Made by a program: the position numbers and the translations under genes. The notes below the pieces were generated by a model. That model was not told the origin of the DNA. It ran no database searches and worked only from the letters and a program-made list of their open reading frames with translations. From Candidatus Zixiibacteriota bacterium (GTDB lineage Bacteria; Zixibacteria; MSB-5A5; GN15; FEB-12), in contig JBFMDV010000025.1 in the NCBI GenBank assembly GCA_040753875.1, forward strand, positions 159,447 through 223,446: a DNA stretch of 64,000 nucleotides, given 5' to 3'. Positions 1 through 7,253 of this stretch are shown here, piece after piece; the stretch's first letter is position 1; each line of letters starts with the position of its first letter.

Positions 1-2
1 TG

Positions 3-242
3 GACTTTCTGCCGCTCTCCGATGAATACTCTATCGCCGAGATCGCGCCGCCGCCCCGCTTTTATGGCAAGTCGCTCACGGATCTCAATCTCCGTTCCGA
101 ATTCCGCCTCGAGGTGATTGCCATCAAGGATGTCCTCACCGGCGACTTCCAGTTCATTCCAGGTCCGTCATTCAAGATCAAAGACACGGATATCCTTGTC
201 GTGTTGGGGCGACAGGTCGATATCGAGCGGATCCGCGGATAA
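3..242 (+). CDS. C-terminal fragment of a TrkA-C (RCK_C) domain protein
   Basis: This reading frame is open from the window edge to the TAA at 240-242, so only the last 79 residues are present and the start lies outside the window. The visible part reads as a TrkA-C/RCK_C ligand-binding fold: a segment ending in GKSLTDLNL, then RLEVIAIK, then a terminal FKIKDTDILVVLG strand. In the family this module follows an RCK_N domain in K+ uptake regulators (TrkA, KtrA) or sits in cation channels and antiporters. Which parent protein this is cannot be told from the fragment. The downstream dinB-like gene converges on it with a 13-bp gap. Confidence 0.75.
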   Translation, partial: DFLPLSDEYSIAEIAPPPRFYGKSLTDLNLRSEFRLEVIAIKDVLTGDFQFIPGPSFKIKDTDILVVLGRQVDIERIRG

Positions 243-255
243 GCTCGCCGCATCC

Positions 256-723
256 TCAGTGGACATAACCGTTTCGCACGGCGTGAATAAAATCGGTGTA
301 CGACGGCTCATGGCCGGCCTGGCGCAGTATCGAGGCAATCTGACCGCGATGATAGCTCCCGTGCATAATCACGTGCAGAAGAATGTCGCCCACATTGCTG
401 GTGAACGGCTCACCCTTGCTATTCTTGTATGATACCGACCGTGTCAGACCTACCTCGTCTGCACCGCCCAGCACTGTTTGCCACATAGACCGCAACTCCG
501 GCAATTGCCGCTCGCACTCATTTGCCGTGAACTCCGGCCAGACCGCCACCGACGACGGCGCGTTGTGCAATCGATGCCACCAGAGCCGCTCGGCGGCGAT
601 GATATGTGCGAATATCGCAATGGCCCTTGAGGGGGATCTCCCCTCGGTAATGAGTCTCTTTACAACTTCGCAATTAGCCCAGTGGTTGTAGGCAAAGAGC
701 CGCGACAACTCCTGTATTGGCAT
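256..723 (-). CDS. DinB/YfiT-like putative metalloenzyme
   Basis: The 155-residue protein has the four-helix DinB/YfiT architecture. The expected metal-binding histidines are visible: His40 in the FAHIIAAERLWW helix, and His121 and His125 in HGSYHRGQ near the C-terminus. Family members are cytoplasmic and include thiol-dependent transferases (mycothiol- or bacillithiol-dependent S-transferases); many are uncharacterised. The substrate is unknown. Start ATG at 721-723 is preceded by a CGGAG ribosome site. It is convergent with the TrkA-C fragment and has no operon partner. Confidence 0.85.
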   Translation of the reverse strand: MPIQELSRLFAYNHWANCEVVKRLITEGRSPSRAIAIFAHIIAAERLWWHRLHNAPSSVAVWPEFTANECERQLPELRSMWQTVLGGADEVGLTRSVSYKNSKGEPFTSNVGDILLHVIMHGSYHRGQIASILRQAGHEPSYTDFIHAVRNGYVH

Positions 724-858
724 GGATGCTCCGAGGATCTGAGTGTGTCTTAAAGAGCTTTACGGCCCCAAGGCCATCGTTGTTTGGATAGTCCCAAGCG
801 CGCGGCTTTGCGGCGAATATCAGATTCCAGTTTCCGGCTTAAAAACCGTGTCACTGGC

Positions 859-885
859 GTCATTCCAGCGAAAGCTGGAATCCAG
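859..885 (+). repeat. 27-nt REP-like hairpin, copy R1
   Basis: It fits GTCAnnCCAGC-N4-GCTGGnnTCCAG with stem bases nn = TT/AA and loop GAAA. It lies 2 bp beyond the stop codon of the GIY-YIG gene (stop at 888-890 on the minus strand). Confidence 0.85.
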
Positions 886-887
886 GT

Positions 888-1175
888 TCATTGCATCTCT
901 TCATAGAGATCTCGCCAACTGGGGTTGAATCTCTCTATCAACGCAATTTTCCACTCCCGTTTCCACCACTTCAGTTGCTTCTCTCGTGCAATTGCGTCTT
1001 GCGGACTGCCAAATGACTCAAAGTACACGAGAGTGTGAACGCCATAGTGCGCAGTGAAACCAGGAGTCAATTTGTTCTTGTGTTCGAACACGCGTCTGGC
1101 CAGGTCATTTGTCATCCCAATATACAGGGTACCGTTCCTCTTGCTGGCCAGGATGTAGACATAATAGTAATGCAC
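888..1175 (-). CDS. GIY-YIG nuclease family protein (UPF0213/YhbQ-like)
   Basis: This 95-residue protein is essentially a bare GIY-YIG domain: YVYIL at residues 5-9, then 8 residues on TLYIG (16-20), the TNDLARRV helix with the catalytic-type arginine at 27 or 28, and a C-terminal helix with AREKQLKWWKREWK. The domain cleaves DNA in homing endonucleases, UvrC and other enzymes; small stand-alone versions are mostly uncharacterised. The start is GTG at 1173-1175. The gene sits inside a cluster of 27-nt hairpin repeats (one directly downstream, three upstream), which raises the possibility that it acts on them. No DNA-binding extension is present. Confidence 0.85.
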   Translation of the reverse strand: MHYYYVYILASKRNGTLYIGMTNDLARRVFEHKNKLTPGFTAHYGVHTLVYFESFGSPQDAIAREKQLKWWKREWKIALIERFNPSWRDLYEEMQ

Positions 1176-1196
1176 TTCTTGCCAATCTGAACCGCA

Positions 1197-1223
1197 CTGG
1201 ACCCCAGCTTTCGCTGGGGTGAC
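1197..1223 (-). repeat. 27-nt REP-like hairpin, copy R2
   Basis: Read on the minus strand it is GTCAccCCAGC-GAAA-GCTGGggTCCAG, the same family as R1 with CC/GG in the variable stem positions. It lies 21 bp upstream of the GIY-YIG start codon. Confidence 0.85.
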
Positions 1224-1267
1224 CAGAAATCAGACATTCATCGGACGGAACACAAAGCCTTCTGGTT

Positions 1268-1334
1268 GTCACTCCAGCGCATGCTGGAGTCCAGCCCAAG
1301 CGAAAGGGTGGACCCCAGCTTTCGCTGGGGTGAC
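1268..1334. repeat. 67-bp head-to-head hairpin unit (BIME-like), copy U1
   Basis: Two 27-nt hairpins in inverted orientation (1268-1294 plus, 1308-1334 minus) are joined by a 13-bp spacer. The left stem has CT/AG with loop GCAT, the right stem CC/GG. An element of identical length and layout recurs at 9306-9372. It ends 12 bp after the glnA stop, between glnA and the GIY-YIG gene, so it could also act in 3'-end formation of the glnA transcript. Confidence 0.85.
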
Positions 1335-1346
1335 AGAATCTGATTA

Positions 1347-2762
1347 TTACAAATCATAATACAACTCAAACTCGTGCGGCGTGGGGCGCACCCGAATCGC
1401 CGCCACTTCTGTCCGTTTGAGCTTGATCCAGTTCTCCAGCAGATCCTCGGTAAACACTCCCCCCTGCATCAGATATTCGTGGTCCCGCTCCAGCGCATCG
1501 AGCGCCTTCGTGAGCGAGGTTGGCAACGTGTGAATCTTCGCCAGTTCTGCCGCCGGCAATGTGTCCAGATTCTTGTCAAGCATCTTCCCGGGGTCGATCT
1601 TCCGCTTGATGCCATCCAGACCCGCCATCACCATCGCCGCATACGCCAGGTGCGGATTCATGGTGCCATCGGGCGGACGGAACTCGAACCGCATGGTCTT
1701 CGGATTCCGCTGATAACCAGGTATTCGTATGCATGCCGTGCGATTCCCCACCGAGTATGTCCCCGCCACCGGTGCTTCAAACCCCGGCACCAGCCGCTTG
1801 AACGAATTGGTCGAGGGATTCGTGAATGCCAAAAGCGAATCCACGTGCGCCAGCACCCCGCCGATATAGTACAATCCCAGCTTGGAAAACTGCGCCGGAC
1901 CCTTCTTGTCGTAAAATAGAGACCCTTTGCTGTCAGTCAGATACTGATGCACGTGCAACCCAGAGCCTGGTTCGTTGAACAGCGGCTTCGGCATAAAGGT
2001 CGCCGACTTCCCCATCCGAAAACACTGGTTCTTGATCATGTACTTGATGATCATCGAAAGGTCAGCCATCTGCAACAGTGGAGCAAACTTCACCTCGATC
2101 TCGTGCTGCCCGGCCCCTCCAACCTCGTGGTGATGATACTTCAACTCGACTCCCACCTTGGCCAGCATGGCCGAAATCTCCGAGCGGAGATTGTAGGTCC
2201 GGTCCATCGGCGGCGCGGCGTGATACCCTTTCTTGTATGGAATCTTGTACCCCAGACTCTCCGCATCCTGCGCCGCATTCCAGGCTGCCTCGGCCGTGTC
2301 CAGATGATAGAACGCCGACCCCGACCCCTGAAAGAAATTCACCTTGTCGAATACGTAGAACTCAAATTCGGGGCCGATTATCGCCTGCGCTCCCTTGACT
2401 ATCTTTCCGAGATACTTGTCCGCATCCTTGGTGACACGACGCGGGTTGCGTGAATATGGCACGATCGTATCCTTCACCTCAACCATATCACCAAGCATCG
2501 AGACCGTGGGACGATCGAAAAACGGATCGATAAACGCCGTTTCCGGATCCGGCAGCATGATCATATCCCCCCGCTCTATGGATGAGAATCCAGGCATCGA
2601 GGAACCATCCACCCCGACTCCGGTCACGAACAGTTCATCGGTGAGCGATGATATCGGCAGCGTTATATGGTGCCAGAATCCGAGCAGGTCATCGAATTTC
2701 AGATCGATATATTCAACGCTGTGGTCTTTGACGAGTTTGGTCAGCTTGTCTGCTTTCACCAT
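1347..2762 (-). CDS. glnA: glutamine synthetase, type I
   Basis: The 471-residue protein is a full-length GSI enzyme (glutamate + ammonia + ATP to glutamine), the central cytoplasmic ammonia-assimilation step. Diagnostic stretches include DGSSMPGF, GPEFEFYVFD, GGAGQHEIE, the catalytic loop KPLFNEPGSGLHVHQ, and EFRPPDGTMNPHLAYAA. The start is ATG 2760-2762, with an AGAGGA ribosome site upstream; the frame stays open to 2924, but the extra residues are not GS-like and overlap a repeat. At the adenylylation site, where GSI-beta enzymes read NLYDLP, this protein reads NLDTLP, so the modified tyrosine is replaced by Asp. Promoter and palindrome upstream are listed separately. Confidence 0.97.
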   Translation of the reverse strand: MVKADKLTKLVKDHSVEYIDLKFDDLLGFWHHITLPISSLTDELFVTGVGVDGSSMPGFSSIERGDMIMLPDPETAFIDPFFDRPTVSMLGDMVEVKDTIVPYSRNPRRVTKDADKYLGKIVKGAQAIIGPEFEFYVFDKVNFFQGSGSAFYHLDTAEAAWNAAQDAESLGYKIPYKKGYHAAPPMDRTYNLRSEISAMLAKVGVELKYHHHEVGGAGQHEIEVKFAPLLQMADLSMIIKYMIKNQCFRMGKSATFMPKPLFNEPGSGLHVHQYLTDSKGSLFYDKKGPAQFSKLGLYYIGGVLAHVDSLLAFTNPSTNSFKRLVPGFEAPVAGTYSVGNRTACIRIPGYQRNPKTMRFEFRPPDGTMNPHLAYAAMVMAGLDGIKRKIDPGKMLDKNLDTLPAAELAKIHTLPTSLTKALDALERDHEYLMQGGVFTEDLLENWIKLKRTEVAAIRVRPTPHEFELYYDL

Positions 2763-2782
2763 TAGTTCCTCTGCACACGGGT

Positions 2783-2798
2783 TGTGACAATTTTCACA
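2783..2798. promoter_or_regulatory. CRP/FNR-type palindrome TGTGA-N6-TCACA in the glnA leader
   Basis: A perfect TGTGA-N6-TCACA palindrome begins directly downstream of the predicted glnA -10 box and overlaps the expected transcription start. That position would favour repression. The same arms recur at 41630-41645 upstream of nuoA. Confidence 0.55.
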
Positions 2799-2799
2799 T

Positions 2800-2828
2800 A
2801 ATCTAACCAAATCTGTCGATTTTGACAA
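2800..2828 (-). promoter_or_regulatory. predicted sigma70-type promoter of glnA
   Basis: On the minus strand TTGTCA (2823-2828) is separated by 17 bp from TAGATT (2800-2805). The predicted start near 2793 gives a leader of about 30 nt. Confidence 0.5.
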
Positions 2829-2869
2829 GCACAAGAAAACCGTCTCTGCGCCCGTCCCATTCGAACGTT

Positions 2870-2955
2870 CCGGCAGGTCTTGCCCGGCCGAGACCGTCAC
2901 TTCACTCACAACCAACTTCGTCACATCGCTCTCGAGGACGGGTGTGACCTGCCGG
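2870..2955 (+). repeat. Long palindromic repeat, GGTC-YTG group, subfamily 1 copy A
   Basis: The left arm CCGGCAGGTCTTGCCCG pairs with the right arm ACGGGTGTGACCTGCCGG. The outer stem is perfect for 10 bp, then a 3x3 internal loop (TTG opposite TGT), then an inner stem. It lies in the gap between glnA and the divergent gene at 3239. Related copies are at 7108, 54424 and 60438. Confidence 0.8.
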
Positions 2956-2967
2956 TCTTCCCGCGTT

Positions 2968-3015
2968 GCGTTGGGTCCTGCCTTCCGCCGTCAGGCGGAT
3001 GGTGTGACCCGACGC
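2968..3015 (+). repeat. Palindromic repeat, GGTC-YTG group, subfamily 3 copy 1
   Basis: A 48-bp hairpin with outer stem GCGTTGGGTC / GACCCGACGC, internal loop CTG opposite TGT, and inner stem CTTCCGCC / GGCGGATG. It is nearly identical to 3084-3131. Confidence 0.8.
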
Positions 3016-3043
3016 TTTCGTGCAACGTCGACCGGTCGGTGGT

Positions 3044-3069
3044 GTACCCCACCTGCTTCAGGCGGGTCC
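3044..3069 (+). repeat. Family-3 small hairpin (GTRCCCCACC type)
   Basis: GTACCCCACCTGC followed by TTCAGGCGGGTCC forms a small stem-loop. It matches elements at 6630, 7062, 50776 and 63786, and a degenerate copy at 8986-9010. It lies between the two 48-bp repeats. Confidence 0.55.
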
Positions 3070-3083
3070 CAGTTCCTCTCGTT

Positions 3084-3131
3084 GCGTCGGGTCCTGCCTT
3101 CCGCCATCAGGCGGATGGTGTGACCCGACGC
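3084..3131 (+). repeat. Palindromic repeat, GGTC-YTG group, subfamily 3 copy 2
   Basis: The second 48-bp copy, with a perfect outer stem GCGTCGGGTC / GACCCGACGC, the CTG/TGT internal loop and the inner stem CCGCC-ATCA-GGCGG. It lies about 108 bp before the start at 3239. Apart from these repeats and the glnA promoter, the 2763-3238 gap shows nothing else recognisable. Confidence 0.8.
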
Positions 3132-3238
3132 ACCAAAAAAGGCCGTGTGTCACCTGCCGGATATCCAGCACCATCAATTATCTTGTCCCCTTCTCCACCC
3201 CGCGCTAAGTTTCCCAGTTCAACATCAGGAGAATACAC

Positions 3239-5134
3239 ATGAAGACATTCGCTCTCATTCTCGGCTTTCTACTTTCACCATTTCTATCCCTCGCCCAGGA
3301 CATCCCCCTCTTCGACACCGCCCTCGCCCAGGTCGGCCTGACCAGCGAAGATCTCCGGTTCGACCGCGATGAAATGGCCGGATGGGGCGGCGACCGATGG
3401 CGCCTCACCTATTTCACCATGTTCCACCAGAACCCGCTCAAGCTCCCCAAATACGGCCAGATCAACCTCGAAGGTTTCAGCACCGATGTCACCAATATCA
3501 CTGCTCTAATAAGCGGTGCCGGTCGACGGATAGACTGCCCGGTCCGCCGCGGCCTTATCGGCGAACAACTGGCCGAGTGGATGAATTTCCCTGACTCATT
3601 CCCCAAGCCCTCCATTACCTCCAACCGCAACGTGCTAACCGGCGAGAAATACAAAACACTGCGACAGAAAATCGATCTGTTCTTTCGCGTCGTCGATGAC
3701 CCCAAGTCGATGTTTAAGCAGAGCATCAACGAGATCAACAAGGACAAACATCGCATCAAACTCTACCAGTACTTTGTCGCCGACAGCCAGCAGTACAACG
3801 ATGATGTCGAGGCGATGGTCGACAAAGTCGATTTCAACCGCATGATCGGCGGCGCCGAGGATATCGCCGAATCACTTCGCCGTCTGGCCGATTCACTGGA
3901 GTTCTGCGAGTTCCCTTCTTTCCGCGTCGAGATCAAAACCCATCAGGGGCTGATCGTGGTGGGCACGAAAGAAGACGATAACTACGCCTATATCGCCCCG
4001 CCGCTGCTCATCATCGATGGCGGCGGCAATGACACTTATAGCTATTCGGGCTATCCCGATGATTTCCCCCTGGCCGCCATTGTCGATGCCGAAGGGAACG
4101 ACCGGTATATCTCGACTGACAGTCTTCGCCCCGGAATCGGTGGCGCCGTCATTGGTATGTCGGTGCTGATTGACAAAGCGGGCGATGACATCTATCAGGC
4201 GAAAAATCTGTCACTCGGTAGCGGCCTGTTCGGTGTCGCCGTCCTCTGCGACAAATCCGGCAACGACAAGTACTCGTCGCGAAGCTACACTCAGGGGTGC
4301 GGCCAATTTGGGGTCGGGATACTTATCGACTCGGTCGGCAATGACTCTCTCTATTGCTACGCCAACGCTCAGGGATACGGCTACACTAAAGGGTGCGGTC
4401 TCTGTATCAACTACGCCGGCAACGATGTCTATATCGCGGAGGACAGTATCCTGTTTGCACCCGCTTCGCAGACCAAAGAGCATAACTCCTCACTCGCGCA
4501 GGGGGTCGGATTCGGCAGACGGGCGGACTACATCGATGGTCACAGTTGGGCCGGCGGTGTTGGCATTCTGTGCGATGTCTCCGGCGATGATCACTACTCC
4601 GCCGGACTGTTCGCGCAGGGGTGCGGCTATTGGTTTGCGGTCGGGATGTTGCTCGACGGCGCCGGTAACGACCGTTACGATGCCGTCTGGTACGATCAGG
4701 GGTCCGGGGCGCATTTCGCGGTCGGGTATCTCGATGATTTCGCCGGCGATGACATCTACACCGCTACGATGAACATGTCGATCGGCTCAGGACACGATTT
4801 CACGATCGGCTATTTCAACGAGCGGGGCGGTAACGACGTTTACAACGCGCCAACTCTCTCCGTGGGAGCAGGGAATTTCCAGGGGATGGGAATATTCGAT
4901 GACTGGTCCGGCGATGACACCTACAACACGCACGGCGGCGCAGTTCTCGGCCGTTCAAACCCATTGAATCAGGGCCCTCGCGCATTTCTAAACACCTTCG
5001 GCGTCTTCCTCGACCGCGGCGGAAACGACTCTTACAAAGAACCCTGGGCATCTAACAGTGCCAAGTGGATCGGCCCCAAATCCGACACCACCAAACCGAG
5101 CGCGTACGAGATTGGGGTGGGGGTGGATGAATAG
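3239..5134 (+). CDS. secreted protein with tandem GNDxY repeats, function unknown
   Basis: The 631-residue protein starts with a clear signal peptide (MKTFALILGFLLSPFLSLAQ) and is probably periplasmic or outer-surface. The start is ATG 3239 with AGGAGA upstream. Residues about 20-250 are unrecognised. From about residue 258 to the end there are roughly ten imperfect repeats of 25-40 residues built on D-x-x-G-[ND]-D-x-Y, usually followed by QG-x-G and a hydrophobic FGVGIL-like strand. The GNDxY core resembles RTX-type calcium-binding nonapeptides but lacks their strict nine-residue period, so a calcium-stabilised beta structure is only a hypothesis. No enzymatic motif was seen. The next gene begins 21 bp downstream. 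Confidence 0.8.
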   Translation: MKTFALILGFLLSPFLSLAQDIPLFDTALAQVGLTSEDLRFDRDEMAGWGGDRWRLTYFTMFHQNPLKLPKYGQINLEGFSTDVTNITALISGAGRRIDCPVRRGLIGEQLAEWMNFPDSFPKPSITSNRNVLTGEKYKTLRQKIDLFFRVVDDPKSMFKQSINEINKDKHRIKLYQYFVADSQQYNDDVEAMVDKVDFNRMIGGAEDIAESLRRLADSLEFCEFPSFRVEIKTHQGLIVVGTKEDDNYAYIAPPLLIIDGGGNDTYSYSGYPDDFPLAAIVDAEGNDRYISTDSLRPGIGGAVIGMSVLIDKAGDDIYQAKNLSLGSGLFGVAVLCDKSGNDKYSSRSYTQGCGQFGVGILIDSVGNDSLYCYANAQGYGYTKGCGLCINYAGNDVYIAEDSILFAPASQTKEHNSSLAQGVGFGRRADYIDGHSWAGGVGILCDVSGDDHYSAGLFAQGCGYWFAVGMLLDGAGNDRYDAVWYDQGSGAHFAVGYLDDFAGDDIYTATMNMSIGSGHDFTIGYFNERGGNDVYNAPTLSVGAGNFQGMGIFDDWSGDDTYNTHGGAVLGRSNPLNQGPRAFLNTFGVFLDRGGNDSYKEPWASNSAKWIGPKSDTTKPSAYEIGVGVDE

Positions 5135-5155
5135 CATAGAAGAGGGAGTGCCAAA

Positions 5156-6538
5156 GTGAGCCAGGAGTTAGACAAGTTTGTTAAATGCGTTAGACCGTTC
5201 TTCGACGCTTATAAGTCGTTTGATCTTCGCATTCTTACCTTTCAAAGGTTTGGCAACTGGGTGAATCTCGTCACCCAATTGATTCCGCTCTACGAGAAAG
5301 CGAGCGGCCGACCTTGGGGCACAAAGGCCCCGATTACAGATAATTTGGCACTCATCACCGGGCGCTGGCCAATATGTGAATTCGACCCAGTCATCCGGCG
5401 TATTGCAGAAGGCAGGTATGCAGTCTGCGATTGTGAAATCGGTTACGGAAGAGTGAGTGCAGGAGAATTCCAATCGACTCAGAGGGGCTTCTTTCAGAGG
5501 ACCCTCTCGCCTGACCAAGCGTATCGAGAATATGGAATCCACCAAACCGTGCTCGCTCTTTGCGCATTGGACGACAGCTTTCAGAATCTTGTTCAGGACA
5601 TCGACATGCTCGACTTGGCACTGAACAGGATGAATGAGCCATACGCTGACCTATTCGATTTAATCCACGACCAGTTTCGCCTCGCAGTCAAGATAGGGCG
5701 ACGTGAGCTTTCAAGTGTCGATGTGATTGCTGTTCCACCCGTCTCTCTGGGGTCAGGAACAAGTATCGAGGATACCAGGCTTATGATAGGTATAGACGTA
5801 TTTGGTGAGACCGTTATGAATGATGTTTCAATTGGAATCATCGCACGACGCGCAGGAGCGCGGGCCAACCGGGTAACCTACCGCCTTGACCAACTTGACA
5901 TCCACATGGACCAAACGTCTGTTGAGCACTGGGCATTTTCAATGCCAATCCAAGAGGCGAGTAGGGTAGACCTTTTCCTAAGATACAAGAACGAAGTCGC
6001 GGACCAGAGATCACTTGAGAATCCGCGACTCGCCCCGTCACTACTGGAAATCTACAATCAAATGGATGATGGAGGGGAGATCCTAGAAAGATTCCTCAAG
6101 GGAGAAGGAACCGACAAAGCGCGAGATTTCGAACTCGCTGTAGCCTTCCTTTTCTCGCTTAACGGATTTGCATGCATGCCATACTCTCACATGAAGGTCG
6201 GAAATCAAGAGAAACGACCTGACGGAATTGCGGTCGCGCCCAGTACACAAACAGCGGTTGTCTACGAATGTACGACCAGCTTGGCCACACAGGAGAACAA
6301 GTTGGCAAAGCTACTTGAACGCGTTAATAAGCTTCAATCTGCCGTTAGAGGTTTCGAGTTTGTCCCTGCACTCATCGTATCAATGCCGCGCGAGGCAGTT
6401 TCGCAAAGCACGTTTGGCGAAGCTAAGCAGGACGGAATCTGCGTCCTTACCGTCGAAGACTTGACGGAGTTTCTTGATCGATGCCGGAAGAGCACGAAAC
6501 CAGACGAGATTCTCGCTTACATTCAGAGCCGGTTATAG
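5156..6538 (+). CDS. unrecognised protein with possible PD-(D/E)xK-like C-terminal domain
   Basis: The 460-residue protein starts at GTG 5156, with GAGGGAG a suitable distance upstream. No signal peptide or membrane segment is visible. The N-terminal 300 residues match no family I know. The last 150 residues look like a restriction-endonuclease fold: a helix ARDFELAVAFLFSLNGF, then RPDGIA, then VVYECTT where the family usually has ExK, followed by a charged helix ENKLAKLLERVNKL. The missing lysine means activity is uncertain. The gene is visibly AT-richer than its neighbours and uses AGA/AGG arginine codons more freely, which suggests transfer. It could be a single-gene defence nuclease or a degenerate relative. 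Confidence 0.7.
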   Translation: MSQELDKFVKCVRPFFDAYKSFDLRILTFQRFGNWVNLVTQLIPLYEKASGRPWGTKAPITDNLALITGRWPICEFDPVIRRIAEGRYAVCDCEIGYGRVSAGEFQSTQRGFFQRTLSPDQAYREYGIHQTVLALCALDDSFQNLVQDIDMLDLALNRMNEPYADLFDLIHDQFRLAVKIGRRELSSVDVIAVPPVSLGSGTSIEDTRLMIGIDVFGETVMNDVSIGIIARRAGARANRVTYRLDQLDIHMDQTSVEHWAFSMPIQEASRVDLFLRYKNEVADQRSLENPRLAPSLLEIYNQMDDGGEILERFLKGEGTDKARDFELAVAFLFSLNGFACMPYSHMKVGNQEKRPDGIAVAPSTQTAVVYECTTSLATQENKLAKLLERVNKLQSAVRGFEFVPALIVSMPREAVSQSTFGEAKQDGICVLTVEDLTEFLDRCRKSTKPDEILAYIQSRL

Positions 6539-6572
6539 GGGGCACAAACCGGAGACATCCCTGACTGTCCAT

Positions 6573-6622
6573 GTAGGTCATTACCCCACCACTGCCAAGA
6601 ACGTGGGTAGGGGTCTTGACAC
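6573..6622 (+). repeat. Family-6 repeat, GTAGGTC...GGGGTCTTGAC
   Basis: GTAGGTCATTACCCCACC followed about 20 bp later by GGGTAGGGGTCTTGACA forms an imperfect inverted repeat of about 50 bp. A second copy with a better-paired stem is at 63893-63941. Confidence 0.65.
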
Positions 6623-6629
6623 TCGCTTG

Positions 6630-6653
6630 GTGCCCCACCTAACAGGTGGGTTT
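6630..6653 (+). terminator. hairpin plus T-run after the 5156-6538 gene; family-3 repeat
   Basis: A perfect 7-bp stem CCCACCT-AAC-AGGTGGG is followed by TTTTC, which fits a weak intrinsic terminator about 95 bp after the gene. The same hairpin type is dispersed elsewhere, so it may be a repeat element that happens to work here. Confidence 0.5.
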
Positions 6654-7061
6654 TCATTCTCCTTCACCGAATCCCCGCCCACTGTCGCCGTGCTCTCGCC
6701 CGCCGTTTCCCTTCTCGCTAATTCGTATCTCATCCAACGCCAATCAGCCTGCAAATCAACTTCGCTACAATCTCACCTTAAATTGCTCATCCAGTCCGCT
6801 CTTTGGAGATTCCTAGGCCATAATATGCCTGCTATAACGACAAAAACCGGTAACACACCTACTCAGGTGCCGCTTGCGAATTCGACGTAACACCATGTCA
6901 GCAAATCACATACAGCAACGTGCACTCATGAGTCCGCGCAACAGAGTGCCCGCAAGCCGCTACACCATAATGGATTACAAAGGAAATTCCTGTTTGGTGA
7001 ATTCAAAAAATGACAAAACGAACCCAATTCCCCCATTGCGCCACAACAACTTCACGGCTGG
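6654..7061. other. intergenic stretch without a recognisable gene
   Basis: No coding signal is convincing here: the frames through it have no ribosome site or family resemblance. A small hairpin CACCT-ACTC-AGGTG lies at 6856-6869. The stretch is AT-richer than average and could be decayed DNA linked to the foreign-looking gene upstream. Confidence 0.5.
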
Positions 7062-7088
7062 GTGGCCCACCGCTTCGCGGTGGGTTTA
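7062..7088 (+). repeat. Family-3 small hairpin
   Basis: GTGGCCCACCGC-TTC-GCGGTGGGTTTA has an 8-bp perfect stem. It lies 20 bp upstream of a subfamily-1 long palindrome. Confidence 0.6.
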
Positions 7089-7107
7089 TACACACCGGTT
7101 CTATGTT

Positions 7108-7190
7108 CCGGCAGCTCTTGCTCGCCCGAGACCTTACTATCGCGCGTCTCAAAGCCATCCTCACAGTCGAGGGCGAGTGTGAACTGCCGG
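7108..7190 (+). repeat. Long palindromic repeat, GGTC-YTG group, subfamily 1 copy B
   Basis: The left arm CCGGCAGCTCTTGCTCGCC pairs with the right arm GGGCGAGTGTGAACTGCCGG, and both ends of the inner segment carry CCGAGAC / GTCGAGG. One outer-stem base pair is lost relative to copy A. Confidence 0.8.
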
Positions 7191-7253
7191 TTTGATTCTG
7201 GATTCTCCCGAAGGTGTACCCCTCAGAACATGTGGTCCCCCATCCCTGATTCC

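Noticed and set aside
859..1334. CRISPR array made of the 27-nt repeats
   Set aside because: Repeats are palindromic, in both orientations and irregularly spaced, with no cas genes.
2763..2924. N-terminal extension of glutamine synthetase
   Set aside because: The extra 54 residues are not GS-like, cover the predicted promoter and a palindrome, and a good ribosome site marks the internal ATG.
6874..7182. Possible small protein in the 6.6-7.1 kb gap
   Set aside because: The frame crosses two repeat elements and shows no start signal or recognisable domain.
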